64,000 bases of DNA from Brevundimonas bullata (GCF_014207965.1 NZ_JACHLM010000002.1:743893-807892); one strand, 5' to 3'. Numbered from the stretch's first letter, positions 34,531 to 42,358 are shown. Made by a program: numbers and translations. Notes: generated from the letters alone by a model not told the origin.

Positions 34531-34986
34531 ATGAACGAACATGGAACATTCGACTACGGACGTCTCAAGGCCCTGTTCGCCAAGCTGGTGATCCGGGCCG
34601 GTCGTCAGGACGCTGCAGCCGCCTATCTCGGCATAAGCCGCCAGCGCGTCTCACAACTCGGCAGCGCCAACCCCGAACACGCACGTGACATCCCGACCTG
34701 GGAACAGGTGTGGACGCTGGAGGACGCGTGCGGCCAGTCAGTCGTCTTCGGCGCCCTGGCCCTGTCGATCGAGCCGCCGACGGTTTCGCCGGCCGCCTGC
34801 CCCCTCAAGGAAACGCACGACGTAGTTCAGGCCTCCGCGGCACTCCTGCCGATTGCTGCCGCGCTGCAAGCTGGTGACTTCGAGGCTTTCGACGCCCTGA
34901 TGGAGGGCGTGGACCGCCTGAAGAATGAGGCGCGCGAGCTGCGCACGGTCGCCACGAACGTCACGCGTCTGCGGGAGGTTCGCTGA
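34531..34986 (+). CDS. HTH regulatory phage protein
   Basis: Of 151 residues, residues ~22-45 read G-R-Q-D-A-A-A-A-Y-L-G-I-S-R-Q-R-V-S-Q-L-G, a helix-turn-helix. The C-terminal ~50 residues are helical and may oligomerise. Position after the Cro-like gene resembles that of CII-type activators, but no real similarity to CII is seen. Confidence 0.65.
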   Translation: MNEHGTFDYGRLKALFAKLVIRAGRQDAAAAYLGISRQRVSQLGSANPEHARDIPTWEQVWTLEDACGQSVVFGALALSIEPPTVSPAACPLKETHDVVQASAALLPIAAALQAGDFEAFDALMEGVDRLKNEARELRTVATNVTRLREVR

Positions 34987-35198
34987 TGTTCGGCATTCGC
35001 AGAGCCCGCGCCGCCATGCGCCTCGACGCGGCCAACCGAGCCTTCGCCAAGGCCTATGCCGCTCGCCGGGCCGCTGAGGACCGGGGCGACACCCGTCGCA
35101 TGCATGAAACACGCACCGCGCTCATCCATGCCCGCGCCGAGCAGATGGCCGCCGAGCTGGCCTACGCCGCGGTCGCGCCGAAACCCCTTCACGCCTGA
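34986..35198 (+). CDS. 70-residue Ala/Arg-rich helical protein
   Basis: The ATG overlaps the previous stop by 1 nt (TGATG). The product is one or two Ala/Arg-rich helices. No function is recognised. Confidence 0.55.
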   Translation: MFGIRRARAAMRLDAANRAFAKAYAARRAAEDRGDTRRMHETRTALIHARAEQMAAELAYAAVAPKPLHA

Positions 35199-35212
35199 TC
35201 CGAGAGAACCCC

Positions 35213-35485
35213 ATGACCGATACGACATTCGACGCATCATCCGATGTTCTGACATCCGCAGCCCAAGGCCGTCTGCGCTCCATCATCGAGCGCGTTGAGC
35301 GACTTGAGGAAGACAAGGCCGCTGTCCTTACCGACATCAAGGAAGTCCTGAGCGAAGCCAAGGGCGAAGGCTATGACGTGAAGATCATCCGTCAGGTCGT
35401 CCGCCTGCGCCGCATCGACAAGGCCAAGCGCCAAGAGGCCGAAGCCGTCCTCGACCTCTACCTTTCCGCGCTCGGGGAGGTCTGA
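35213..35485 (+). CDS. GapR-like (DUF2312) nucleoid-associated DNA-binding protein
   Basis: GapR of Caulobacter binds overtwisted AT-rich DNA ahead of replication forks as a helical tetramer clamp. The 90-residue product has the family pattern L-R-S-I-I-E-R-V-E-R-L-E-E-D-K, D-I-K-E-V-L-S-E-A-K-G-E-G-Y-D-V-K-I-I-R, R-L-R-R-I-D-K-A-K-R-Q-E-A-E, L-D-L-Y-L-S-A-L-G. It is full length. Lying directly upstream of ssb, it is probably used in phage replication or to alter the host nucleoid. Confidence 0.88.
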   Translation: MTDTTFDASSDVLTSAAQGRLRSIIERVERLEEDKAAVLTDIKEVLSEAKGEGYDVKIIRQVVRLRRIDKAKRQEAEAVLDLYLSALGEV

Positions 35486-35487
35486 TC

Positions 35488-35961
35488 ATGGCCGGCAGCG
35501 TCAACAAGGTCATCCTCATCGGCAACCTGGGCCGTGACCCGGAGATCCGCACTTTGAACAGCGGCGACCGCGTCGCCAACCTGCGCATCGCCACGTCCGA
35601 AAGCTGGCGCGACAAGGCGTCGGGCGAGCGCAAGGAAAAAACCGAGTGGCATCAGGTCGTCGTGTTCAACGAGCACATCGTGAAGACATGCGAGAACTAC
35701 CTGCAGAAAGGCTCGACCATCTACGTCGAGGGGGCCCTCCAGACCCGCAAATACACGGATGCACAGGGCGTCGAGAAATACTCGACCGAGGTGATTCTCC
35801 AGAAGTTCGGCGGCGTCCTGACCATGCTCGGCGGCAAGCCGCAGGATGAGGGTGAGCGCAACAAGGGCGACGACTATTCGTCCGGCTTCTCCGCCGGCGG
35901 CGCCAGCAAACCTTCAGGTCAGCGCGAGAGCTACGACCTGAACGACGACATTCCGTTCTGA
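35488..35961 (+). CDS. ssb: single-stranded DNA-binding protein
   Basis: The 157-residue product has the OB fold (K-V-I-L-I-G-N-L-G-R-D-P-E, W-H-x-V-V-V-F, G-S-T-I-Y-V-E-G-A-L-Q-T-R-K-Y), a Gly/Ser-rich linker and the acidic tip D-D-I-P-F that recruits partner proteins. It follows the GapR-like gene by 2 nt. Confidence 0.95.
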   Translation: MAGSVNKVILIGNLGRDPEIRTLNSGDRVANLRIATSESWRDKASGERKEKTEWHQVVVFNEHIVKTCENYLQKGSTIYVEGALQTRKYTDAQGVEKYSTEVILQKFGGVLTMLGGKPQDEGERNKGDDYSSGFSAGGASKPSGQRESYDLNDDIPF

Positions 35962-35971
35962 GGGCTGGACC

Positions 35972-36130
35972 ATGACCCGAACAGTCAATGTCGCCTCCTG
36001 CACGCAACGCCGCGACGGCCAGTACATGGTGGCCTACAAAGACGCGCGCGGCACCGGCTATGCCGTGTCAGAGCATCCGATCCCCGAGGGGAAGGACGTG
36101 CGCATCCGCGACGGGCGGGTGATCCAATGA
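35972..36130 (+). CDS. 52-residue hypothetical protein
   Basis: A short beta-rich product (V-N-V-A-S-C-T-Q-R-R-D-G-Q-Y-M-V-A-Y-K). It starts 10 nt after ssb and overlaps the next gene by ATGA, which supports it as a gene. Confidence 0.6.
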   Translation: MTRTVNVASCTQRRDGQYMVAYKDARGTGYAVSEHPIPEGKDVRIRDGRVIQ

Positions 36131-36543
36131 CCCGCGCCACCAACGCGGGTGGAAGCCTGTCCTCAATGGGCCACGCCCCCAAGTCGCGCCGCCCCATCGT
36201 CGACGCCCCCCTGATCCACCGGATGAAGGCCAAGGGTCTGGGCGCCCAGCATATCGCGCAACAGACCGGGTTCAGTATGGAGGACGTGCGCCGGGTGCTG
36301 GCGCCTGCGCCGGCCAACGACGCGACCCCCGCCGCCGTGCCGCCGACCGTGCAACCCGAACGTCGCCCCGCCAGCGGCGCGGCGCCCCGGGAATTGACGG
36401 AGGCCGATCACAGGACCCTCGCCCTGGTCGAAAAAGGCGAGATCACCCAGGCTGCCGCCTCAGCGATCATGAACTGCTCGACCAAGACAGTGCGCCGCTG
36501 CCTTGAGCGGCGCGCCGACGAAGCCGCGGAGCGGGCGGCATGA
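36127..36543 (+). CDS. phage protein with two HTH-like segments
   Basis: The 138-residue product has a possible HTH near residues 38-58 ([22 protein letters not shown]). The P-A-N-D motif and a Pro/Ala linker follow, then a second HTH-like helix pair ([19 protein letters not shown]). Overlaps both neighbours by 4 nt. Possibly a regulator. Confidence 0.6.
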   Translation: MTRATNAGGSLSSMGHAPKSRRPIVDAPLIHRMKAKGLGAQHIAQQTGFSMEDVRRVLAPAPANDATPAAVPPTVQPERRPASGAAPRELTEADHRTLALVEKGEITQAAASAIMNCSTKTVRRCLERRADEAAERAA

Positions 36544-36947
36544 CCGGGCGCATTATAGCCCGCGACGTGGCGGACTTCGTGGCCGAGCGCCACGGCATGA
36601 CATTTGAGCGCCTGTGCGTCTCCAGTCACCGCCGCTCGCTCGCACGGCCTCGGCAGATCGCGATGTACGCTATCCGCCAGCTCTGCCCCCACATGAGCTT
36701 GCCCCACATCGGTCGCCTGCTCGGCGGACGCGATCACACGACCGTCTTGCACGGTGTGCGCAAGATCGAAGGCCTCATGAACACCGACGACCGTATCGCG
36801 CGCGTGGTGGACGAGGTCATGGTGCATTTCTACGCTGAGCCAGAGCACCCGGTGGACACCCTGCTGGCTGTTCAGATCGACGCCGCGTCAAAGCACCTCG
36901 GCGCGCTCCTGCATGCCCGCAGGACTGAACTGGTGCGAGCGGCATGA
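36540..36947 (+). CDS. stand-alone DnaA domain IV-like DNA-binding protein
   Basis: The 135-residue product has [16 protein letters not shown] (31-46) and the DnaA signature [19 protein letters not shown] (54-72). This is the part of DnaA that binds the 9-mer box. The AAA+ domain is absent. It could bind DnaA boxes in phage or host origins, either to recruit or to compete with host DnaA. Overlaps both neighbours by 4 nt. Confidence 0.88.
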   Translation: MTGRIIARDVADFVAERHGMTFERLCVSSHRRSLARPRQIAMYAIRQLCPHMSLPHIGRLLGGRDHTTVLHGVRKIEGLMNTDDRIARVVDEVMVHFYAEPEHPVDTLLAVQIDAASKHLGALLHARRTELVRAA

Positions 36948-37276
36948 GCCCGCTGGAACGCCTCGGCCTCGAGGTGGCGGCCTTCCAACTTCTGGGGAGC
37001 CGCACAAAGGCGGCGATGCTGTGCGCGCTGCTCGATGCCAACGGTCGTGCGTTGTCTGTCGATCAACTTGCCGGGGCTCGTCCTTGGATGGACCAGCACA
37101 TCACCGACGCCCGCAACGTCATCAAGACCCGCATTTGCCTCCTGCGCGAGGCGCTGGATGACGTCGGCTTGGGCTCTCCGATCATCACAGCCAGCGGACG
37201 CGACAAAGGCGGATACTTCCTACCCGAGCCCGGCCGCGCCGCCGTTCTGGCTCGTCTGGTCGAGGTGGTGGGATGA
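36944..37276 (+). CDS. stand-alone OmpR/PhoB-type winged-helix protein
   Basis: The 110-residue product resembles an OmpR-type effector domain: a Lys/Ala helix, then [18 protein letters not shown] (recognition helix), then [14 protein letters not shown] (wing). The receiver domain is missing. CtrA, the main host cell-cycle regulator, has this class of output domain; similarity to CtrA itself is not shown. Confidence 0.65.
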   Translation: MSPLERLGLEVAAFQLLGSRTKAAMLCALLDANGRALSVDQLAGARPWMDQHITDARNVIKTRICLLREALDDVGLGSPIITASGRDKGGYFLPEPGRAAVLARLVEVVG

Positions 37277-37662
37277 GCGTCATCGCGACAGCATTGAAGC
37301 ATCTGATCGCAGCCGGAGTGTCCGGAGACGACCTGGTGCGCGCTGTCGCCGAGATGGAGGCCGCAGTTGCGCCCTCGCCCCCAGCGCGCACCGCCCGCCA
37401 AGAGCGCAACCGCCGCTATTATGAACTGAGGTCCCAGGGGGTCAGTGCCAAGTCTTGGGGCGTCATCCGGCGCGCAGTCATCAAGCGTGACGGCTACCGC
37501 TGCAGGTACTGCGGGGTCTCGGTGACCGTCCCCCAGATTGATCACATCATGCCCTTGTCGAGAGGAGGGTCGAGCCGTCTGAAGAACCTCTGTGTGGCGT
37601 GCAAGCCCTGCAACTCCAGCAAGCGCGACATGACCGCGTCCGAATGGGGGGGCGTTCAATGA
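37273..37662 (+). CDS. HNH endonuclease
   Basis: The 129-residue product has an HNH domain with two CxxC zinc knuckles: R-D-G-Y-R-C-R-Y-C-G, Q-I-D-H-I-M-P-L-S-R-G-G, L-K-N-L-C-V-A-C-K-P-C-N. The catalytic D-H-I and Asn are present. It is embedded in the replication operon with 4-nt overlaps. Confidence 0.88.
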   Translation: MSVIATALKHLIAAGVSGDDLVRAVAEMEAAVAPSPPARTARQERNRRYYELRSQGVSAKSWGVIRRAVIKRDGYRCRYCGVSVTVPQIDHIMPLSRGGSSRLKNLCVACKPCNSSKRDMTASEWGGVQ

Positions 37663-38363
37663 ATCTCTCCGCGCTACGAAAAATGGCCGACTTCGGGCTG
37701 ACCCTCGAACAGGCAATTGAGGTCATGGAGGCCATGAACGCCGAGACACCGCGCTCGTCCGGCGCTGAAAGGCAGGCCCGTTACCGTGCCCGCAAAGCTG
37801 AGGTCGCCGCTTGTGACGTAACGGGTGACGTAACAGGTGACGTCACTTCACCTCTCCCCCTCCCTTCTTCCCCCCAGACCCCCCAACAACCCACCCCCAC
37901 ACCTGGTGTGAGACTCCCCGCGCGTAAGGGCCCCTCCAAGGTCGATTTGGCGAGAGGCTTCCTGGCGTTCTGGCAGGCCTACCCCCGGAAGGTCGGCAAA
38001 GACGCCGCAGCCAAGGCGTTCGCGAAAGCCATGGGCCGGATCACCGAGGACGACCCGCTGGCCGTGATCCTCGCCGGGGTTGAGCGCGCACTGCCCGGCT
38101 GGACCGACCCTGATTTCACTCCGCACCCCGCCACCTGGCTGAATGCCGGCCGCTGGGACGACGAACCGCCTCCGATCCGTGAGAACCGCAATGACCGCCC
38201 TGCAAACGATCACCGCTCCTCAGCTTCCTACGCCCAGCCTTCCCGTGCCGAGCGTGACCAATCAGCAGCTCTTCGCGTCCTTGCTCGCCGGGGGGCTCTT
38301 CCGGGACAGGGTGAAGGCGGGGGAGTTCACGATCTCGGACCTTCCCGCCCTGCGGCAGCTTGA
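37659..38363 (+). CDS. phage replication protein (initiator/organiser type), 3' end overlapping the next gene
   Basis: The 234-residue product has an N-terminal helical part with E-R-Q-A-R-Y-R-A-R-K, a Pro-rich linker, then F-L-A-F-W-Q-A-Y-P-R-K-V-G-K-D-A-A-A-K-A-F and H-P-A-T-W-L-N-A-G-R-W-D-D-E. This segment is common near the C terminus of phage replication initiators. A P-A-N-D motif follows, then ~50 residues of low-quality Ala/Arg/Ser sequence lying wholly in the 173-nt overlap with the next gene. The tail may be recent. Confidence 0.7.
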   Translation: MNLSALRKMADFGLTLEQAIEVMEAMNAETPRSSGAERQARYRARKAEVAACDVTGDVTGDVTSPLPLPSSPQTPQQPTPTPGVRLPARKGPSKVDLARGFLAFWQAYPRKVGKDAAAKAFAKAMGRITEDDPLAVILAGVERALPGWTDPDFTPHPATWLNAGRWDDEPPPIRENRNDRPANDHRSSASYAQPSRAERDQSAALRVLARRGALPGQGEGGGVHDLGPSRPAAA

Positions 38364-38718
38364 GGCGCAGCTTCAACCGGCCAACGAGCCCGCCAAGACG
38401 TGGGATGCGGCGGCGGTGATGGAGCGGCTGTTCGCCCACTACCCTCGACCCGATCTGCCCGAGAGCGCCGCCGCCACGCGCCTGGACGACTGGTACGACG
38501 ATCTCGAAGGGCTGCCCCTTGCAGTGATCGAAGCCACTGCGCGCGACTGGCGCCGCAGCAACGCCCGGTTCGCCCCGACGCCCGGCCAGTTCCTCGAGAA
38601 GGCCAAGCGCTATTCCGAGCCGCACAGCGTCGGCCTTGGCTTGGTGCGCCTGGCCATCCGCGTGTTGGCTGAGCAGGTCCCCGCCAACGACACATCGATC
38701 CAAGGAAGTGCAGCATGA
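38191..38718 (+). CDS. phage replication accessory protein (helicase-loader-like position)
   Basis: The 175-residue product starts at 38191 with GAGAA 5 nt upstream. It has D-W-Y-D-D-L-E-G-L-P-L-A-V-I-E-A-T-A-R-D-W-R and F-A-P-T-P-G-Q-F-L, a pattern seen in proteins encoded after phage initiators, and ends with V-P-A-N-D-T. Its first 173 nt overlap the previous gene in another frame. Confidence 0.65.
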   Translation: MTALQTITAPQLPTPSLPVPSVTNQQLFASLLAGGLFRDRVKAGEFTISDLPALRQLEAQLQPANEPAKTWDAAAVMERLFAHYPRPDLPESAAATRLDDWYDDLEGLPLAVIEATARDWRRSNARFAPTPGQFLEKAKRYSEPHSVGLGLVRLAIRVLAEQVPANDTSIQGSAA

Positions 38719-39416
38719 GCCGGAAGAAGAAACACAAGGTCACCATTCGGAAGATCAGCGCCGCCGAAGCGCCATCCGCGCAGGTCGTGGCCAACGACGT
38801 CCTGCGCGACCGCCGCGCCGAGGCCGCTCGCCTCAAGGCCCAGGGCGCCGAGGTGAACGCCGACAAGCGGACTGGCGAGATCCTTGGCGCTTGGCGCCAG
38901 GATGTCTTCACCATCATGCGCAGCCGCAAGGGAAAGCCGTCTGCCGAGTACCCGAAGGGCAAACCGTCCCTGTCGCAGCGCGCCTATGAGGCGTTCCGCG
39001 CCCATGAGACGGACATCCAGCTTGCTGCTGGCGCCTCAGGTGGTGAGCGCCGGCCCGACTTCATCCGCGCCACGACCGACGGCGCTCCCGGCCAGAACAT
39101 CACCCAGGAGGCCATCGACGCAGCAACGCGCGTGAAGAAGACGCTCCAGCACCTCTGCCCTTCGGATGCCCGTCTGCTCTCCATCCTCATGACTGGAGAG
39201 AAGGCGCTGGCGAAGAACTGGCGCGCCACCGTGGAGGCTGAGACGGGCGAGACGGCGGACGAGGGCCAGACGGCGCGCATCCGCGCCTTGGGCGAGAACT
39301 TGATCCACGCTCGCTGTGTCGCCAGCGCCAAGCCGAAGACGGTCGCGAACGACGCGCAGCCGGTCGAGCCTCACCAGAAAAAGGTGACGTGGTTCAGGGG
39401 GCCAGATTTTGGCTAG
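38715..39416 (+). CDS. last gene of the early-right operon, function unknown
   Basis: The 233-residue product has a Lys-rich N terminus, V-V-A-N-D near residue 24 and T-V-A-N-D near the C terminus, and a charged helical middle. The position before a terminator and the late genes is where a late-gene antiterminator often lies, but no family is recognised. Overlaps the previous stop by 4 nt. Confidence 0.6.
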   Translation: MSRKKKHKVTIRKISAAEAPSAQVVANDVLRDRRAEAARLKAQGAEVNADKRTGEILGAWRQDVFTIMRSRKGKPSAEYPKGKPSLSQRAYEAFRAHETDIQLAAGASGGERRPDFIRATTDGAPGQNITQEAIDAATRVKKTLQHLCPSDARLLSILMTGEKALAKNWRATVEAETGETADEGQTARIRALGENLIHARCVASAKPKTVANDAQPVEPHQKKVTWFRGPDFG

Positions 39417-39483
39417 GCGGTCCTTGTTCGACCGGTCGGCGCAGGGTACCAAAAGGCAGGGTCGCTTCGCGCGTCCAAAAGAT

Positions 39484-39515
39484 AAGCCCCGCCTCTTTCG
39501 AGCGCGGGGCCTTTT
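39484..39515 (+). terminator. intrinsic terminator after the early-right operon
   Basis: The stem GCCCCGC/GCGGGGC (39486-39492 with ~39504-39510) is followed by CTTTTGTT. It lies between the operon end and two opposite-strand accessory genes, and could work in both directions. Confidence 0.7.
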
Positions 39516-39516
39516 G

Positions 39517-39786
39517 TTACCAGCCCCTGCCCGGTCGGTTCAGCCACTCAGCGCAGCCGAAGTTCAACGAGTTCCAGGTTTGGTTCAATCTGACGACGAA
39601 CACCTTGTCGTTGCCGTCAACGCGCTTTTGCAATTCGTCGCGGATCGTTTGGGTGGATGTGGTCGTGTCGAGCAACCAAACGCTCTCAAGGTCTTTGCAC
39701 CACGTGAACGACTTCAGATAATCGTAAACGGGCTGGTAGTTTCGCCCTGGCGCTTTCAGGTCGTACGTAACAAGCACAACAGCCAT
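39517..39786 (-). CDS. stand-alone Cas2/VapD-like ferredoxin-fold protein (SinR-family type)
   Basis: The 89-residue product opens with V-V-L-V-T-Y-D-L-K-A-P-G-R-N-Y and continues with W-L-L-D-T-T-T-S-T-Q-T-I-R-D-E-L and D-K-V-F-V-V-R-L. This resembles Cas2-like proteins annotated as SinR family in many genomes. The start at 39786 is set by GGAGG five bases upstream. No CRISPR array, cas1 or antitoxin is nearby. GC in one line counted is 52%. It may be a nuclease/toxin relative or a structural orphan. Confidence 0.7.
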   Translation of the reverse strand: MAVVLVTYDLKAPGRNYQPVYDYLKSFTWCKDLESVWLLDTTTSTQTIRDELQKRVDGNDKVFVVRLNQTWNSLNFGCAEWLNRPGRGW

Positions 39787-39861
39787 ACTTTCCTCCATGT
39801 TAATGGCTACCCACTCTCACCACAGATCGATGGTTTGCGAAAGGGGTGTCCCTTGGTCCTC

Positions 39862-40026
39862 ATGAAAGCCCTCGTCGGCTTTTCCGTGCCTGACGGAGCT
39901 GCCGCTGCTGGCGCTCCGTTCACTGCTTCGGACGCCAAGGCTGCCGACCGCCTAGAAGCTGCTGGTGTTGCCGAGCGCGTGAAGGCTGAACCCAAGGCCG
40001 AACCGAAAACTTCTGCCAAAAACTAA
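39862..40026 (+). CDS. 54-residue hypothetical protein
   Basis: The product reads A-L-V-G-F-S-V-P-D-G ... A-S-D-A-K-A-A-D-R-L-E-A-A-G-V-A-E, with a Lys/Pro-rich tail. The pattern resembles short proteins found in phage head operons. The ribosome site is poor and it lies convergent with the DUF4145 gene (4-nt overlap of stops). Confidence 0.45.
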   Translation: MKALVGFSVPDGAAAAGAPFTASDAKAADRLEAAGVAERVKAEPKAEPKTSAKN

Positions 40027-40640
40027 GCGGCCGGAACCTCGCCCCGGAAAACTGCTACTTCCCCAGGAAGCTCATAGATGTACCGAAGGAACGTCTCAGT
40101 GAAGAGACGCAAGGGTTTGGCATCAGCTTCCTCGAACTCATCAGGATCGTGGAGGGCTTCGTTCCCTTCAACCCGGACGTGATCGGCCCAGTCTTTCATC
40201 TGCTGCGTGATGTGATGATGTTCGTGGAGCCACTTCAGGCGATTGAAGAAGCTCAACCCTTCCGGCACACCCGGCATCGTTTTTGTACCGATATCAAGCG
40301 CTGATCGGTACATCGCTACGGCGGCGTTCCAGCTCTGACGTCGGTACGCCTCTTCGCCTTCTAGGTATCGACGCGCGACATTTTGGGGCGTGTGTCGAGG
40401 AGCTGAAAGTTCGGTCTGGGCAGGCCAAACGTCTACCACCTGCCATCGGTCTGTAAGATCTCCAGCGAACTTCTCGGGACTGGTCTCGTAGCCATACAGG
40501 TAGGTGGTCAGGGGCAGTCGGCACTTACCGCAAATGCCAACAGCTACGCGATGCGCGTCGTTGATCGCGTAGCTCCAAGCGACATGGAACGCCACGCTGT
40601 CAGTTCCGCAGTGCGGGCAGTTGTGTGAATGGACGGCCAT
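40023..40640 (-). CDS. DUF4145-like protein with zinc ribbon
   Basis: The 205-residue product has an N-terminal zinc ribbon (C-P-H-C-G and C-G-K-C) and a helical C-terminal domain with A-V-A-M-Y-R-S-A-L-D and R-V-E-G-N-E-A-L-H-D-P-D-E-F. This fits DUF4145, a HEPN-like fold found alone or fused to restriction and defence proteins. The start at 40640 follows GGGGGGAACG. It lies on the strand opposite to the surrounding phage genes, so it is probably an accessory (moron) gene. Confidence 0.75.
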   Translation of the reverse strand: MAVHSHNCPHCGTDSVAFHVAWSYAINDAHRVAVGICGKCRLPLTTYLYGYETSPEKFAGDLTDRWQVVDVWPAQTELSAPRHTPQNVARRYLEGEEAYRRQSWNAAVAMYRSALDIGTKTMPGVPEGLSFFNRLKWLHEHHHITQQMKDWADHVRVEGNEALHDPDEFEEADAKPLRLFTETFLRYIYELPGEVAVFRGEVPAA

Positions 40641-40710
40641 CGTTCCCCCCAGAACGGCTAAGAGCGCCATGCTGAGGCGCCTCTGAAAAACAATCAAAGG
40701 AAATCAAACG

Positions 40711-40989
40711 ATGGCCCGAGGAGGCGCACGTCCCGGTGCTGGCCGTCGTAAGGGCGCACCGAACAAGGCGACCGTGATCGTCAAGGACGCGGCCCAGGCC
40801 TTCACCGCCGAAGCTCTGGAAACGCTCGCTGGGATTATGAAGGACGTCCTTCAGCCCGCGGCCGCCCGAGTCGCGGCCGCCAACGCCCTGCTTGATCGCG
40901 GCCACGGCAAGCCGAAGCAGGCCCTCGACATTGACGCCCGAGTGACGACACCCAAGACCCTGAACGACTTCTATGGCGGCGACGCTTAA
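40711..40989 (+). CDS. terS: small terminase subunit-like protein
   Basis: The 92-residue product begins M-A-R-G-G-A-R-P-G-A-G-R-R-K-G-A-P-N-K, a basic start common in small terminase-like phage proteins, with a helical middle. It overlaps the large terminase gene by 17 nt. The function is inferred mostly from position. Confidence 0.65.
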   Translation: MARGGARPGAGRRKGAPNKATVIVKDAAQAFTAEALETLAGIMKDVLQPAAARVAAANALLDRGHGKPKQALDIDARVTTPKTLNDFYGGDA

Positions 40990-42358
40990 CCCAGCACTGC
41001 GGGACTTCTGGCAGACGCCGGCCCGCAACCGCGTCCTGAAGGGCGGGCGGTCATCGTCAAAGAGTTGGGACGCCGCTGGCTTCGCGATCTTCCTGGCGGC
41101 GAACTACCGGGTTCGTTTCCTCTGCACCCGCCAGTTCCAGAACAAGATCGAGGAGAGCGTCTACACGCTCCTCAAGATCCAGATCGAACGCTTTGGGCTG
41201 AAGGCCGAGTTCACGATCACCAACAACCGGATCGTCCACAACGCGACTGGCGGCGAGTTCATTTTCTACGGCCTCTGGCGCCAAATCGACGAGATCAAGT
41301 CGCTCGAGGACATCGACGTGTGCTGGATCGAGGAGGCGCACAACCTCACGGCCGCGCAGTGGGAGATCCTGGAACCGACCGTTCGGAAGGACGGGTCGCA
41401 GTTCTGGATCATCTTCAACCCGAGATTGGTGACGGACTTCGTCTATCGCCGCTTCGTCACAAACACTCCGCCGGACACCATAGTCCGGACCATCAACTAC
41501 ACCGAGAACCCCTTCCTCTCCCGCACCATCCTGAAAGTCATTGAGGCAAAAAAGGCTGAGGACGAGGAGGAATTTCGTCACGTCTACCTGGGCGAGCCCA
41601 AGGAGGACGACGAGGCGGTGATCATCAAGCGATCGTGGATCATGGCCGCGATCAACGCACGAGCCGTGCTCAACCTGCCCTCCTCTGGTCGTCGTCGGAT
41701 CGGCTTCGATGTCGCTGACGGTGGCGACGACAAGTGCGCGACGGTCGAGGCCTACGGCATTGAGGCTGTCCGCGTAGACGAGTGGAAGGCAGGGGAAGAC
41801 GAACTTCTCAAGTCAGCGTCTCGAGTTCATGCTCAGGCGGCCGAGGCCGGCGCCGAGATCGACTACGATAGCATCGGCGTTGGCGCATTCGCCGGGGCCC
41901 ACTTCGCCAGCCTGAACGACCAGAAGAAAGCGCAGATCGCCTATCACAAGTTCAACGCCTCGGGCGCGATCCTGAACCCCAAGGCGCGGATTGATCCGAA
42001 GGACCCGCAGAGCCCAGCCAACGAGGACTTCTACCTCAACCTCAAGGCGCAGGCCTGGTGGGAAGTCGCGGCCCGGTTCCGGAACACCTTCAATGCCGTG
42101 ACCAAGGGCATGACGTTCGATGAGGGCGAGCTGATCAGCATCGCCCCTGACTGCGATCACCTGGACCTGCTGATCGACGAGCTTTCGACGCCACGGCGCG
42201 ACTATGACGGGAGCGGCAAAGTGAAGGTTGAAAGCAAGAAGGACCTCGCCAAGCGGGACATCCCCTCCACCAACAAGGCTGATGCCTTCGTAATGGCGTT
42301 TGCGCCTCGGGCCGAGGGCTCGACCGTCGCCATGTTCTTGAAGAACCGGCACCGCTGA
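40973..42358 (+). CDS. terL: terminase large subunit (PBSX-type)
   Basis: Packages phage DNA using ATP and cuts concatemers. The 461-residue product has Walker A G-G-R-S-S-S-K-S (24-31), Walker B I-D-V-C-W-I-E-E (114-121), and a nuclease domain with G-F-D-V-A-D-G-G-D-D. Length fits the family. The stop overlaps the portal start (TGATG). Confidence 0.93.
   Translation: MAATLNPALRDFWQTPARNRVLKGGRSSSKSWDAAGFAIFLAANYRVRFLCTRQFQNKIEESVYTLLKIQIERFGLKAEFTITNNRIVHNATGGEFIFYGLWRQIDEIKSLEDIDVCWIEEAHNLTAAQWEILEPTVRKDGSQFWIIFNPRLVTDFVYRRFVTNTPPDTIVRTINYTENPFLSRTILKVIEAKKAEDEEEFRHVYLGEPKEDDEAVIIKRSWIMAAINARAVLNLPSSGRRRIGFDVADGGDDKCATVEAYGIEAVRVDEWKAGEDELLKSASRVHAQAAEAGAEIDYDSIGVGAFAGAHFASLNDQKKAQIAYHKFNASGAILNPKARIDPKDPQSPANEDFYLNLKAQAWWEVAARFRNTFNAVTKGMTFDEGELISIAPDCDHLDLLIDELSTPRRDYDGSGKVKVESKKDLAKRDIPSTNKADAFVMAFAPRAEGSTVAMFLKNRHR

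Noticed and set aside
36944..37276. Naming the winged-helix protein as CtrA or GcrA
   Set aside because: Only the OmpR-type output fold is suggested. There is no receiver domain and no specific sequence match that I can show.
39517..39786. Cas2-like gene as part of a CRISPR-Cas locus
   Set aside because: No repeats, cas1 or effector genes are nearby.
39409..40026. 205-codon plus-strand frame crossing the terminator and the Cas2-like gene
   Set aside because: Only its last 54 codons look like protein. The first part runs through a terminator and antisense to a gene with a strong ribosome site.
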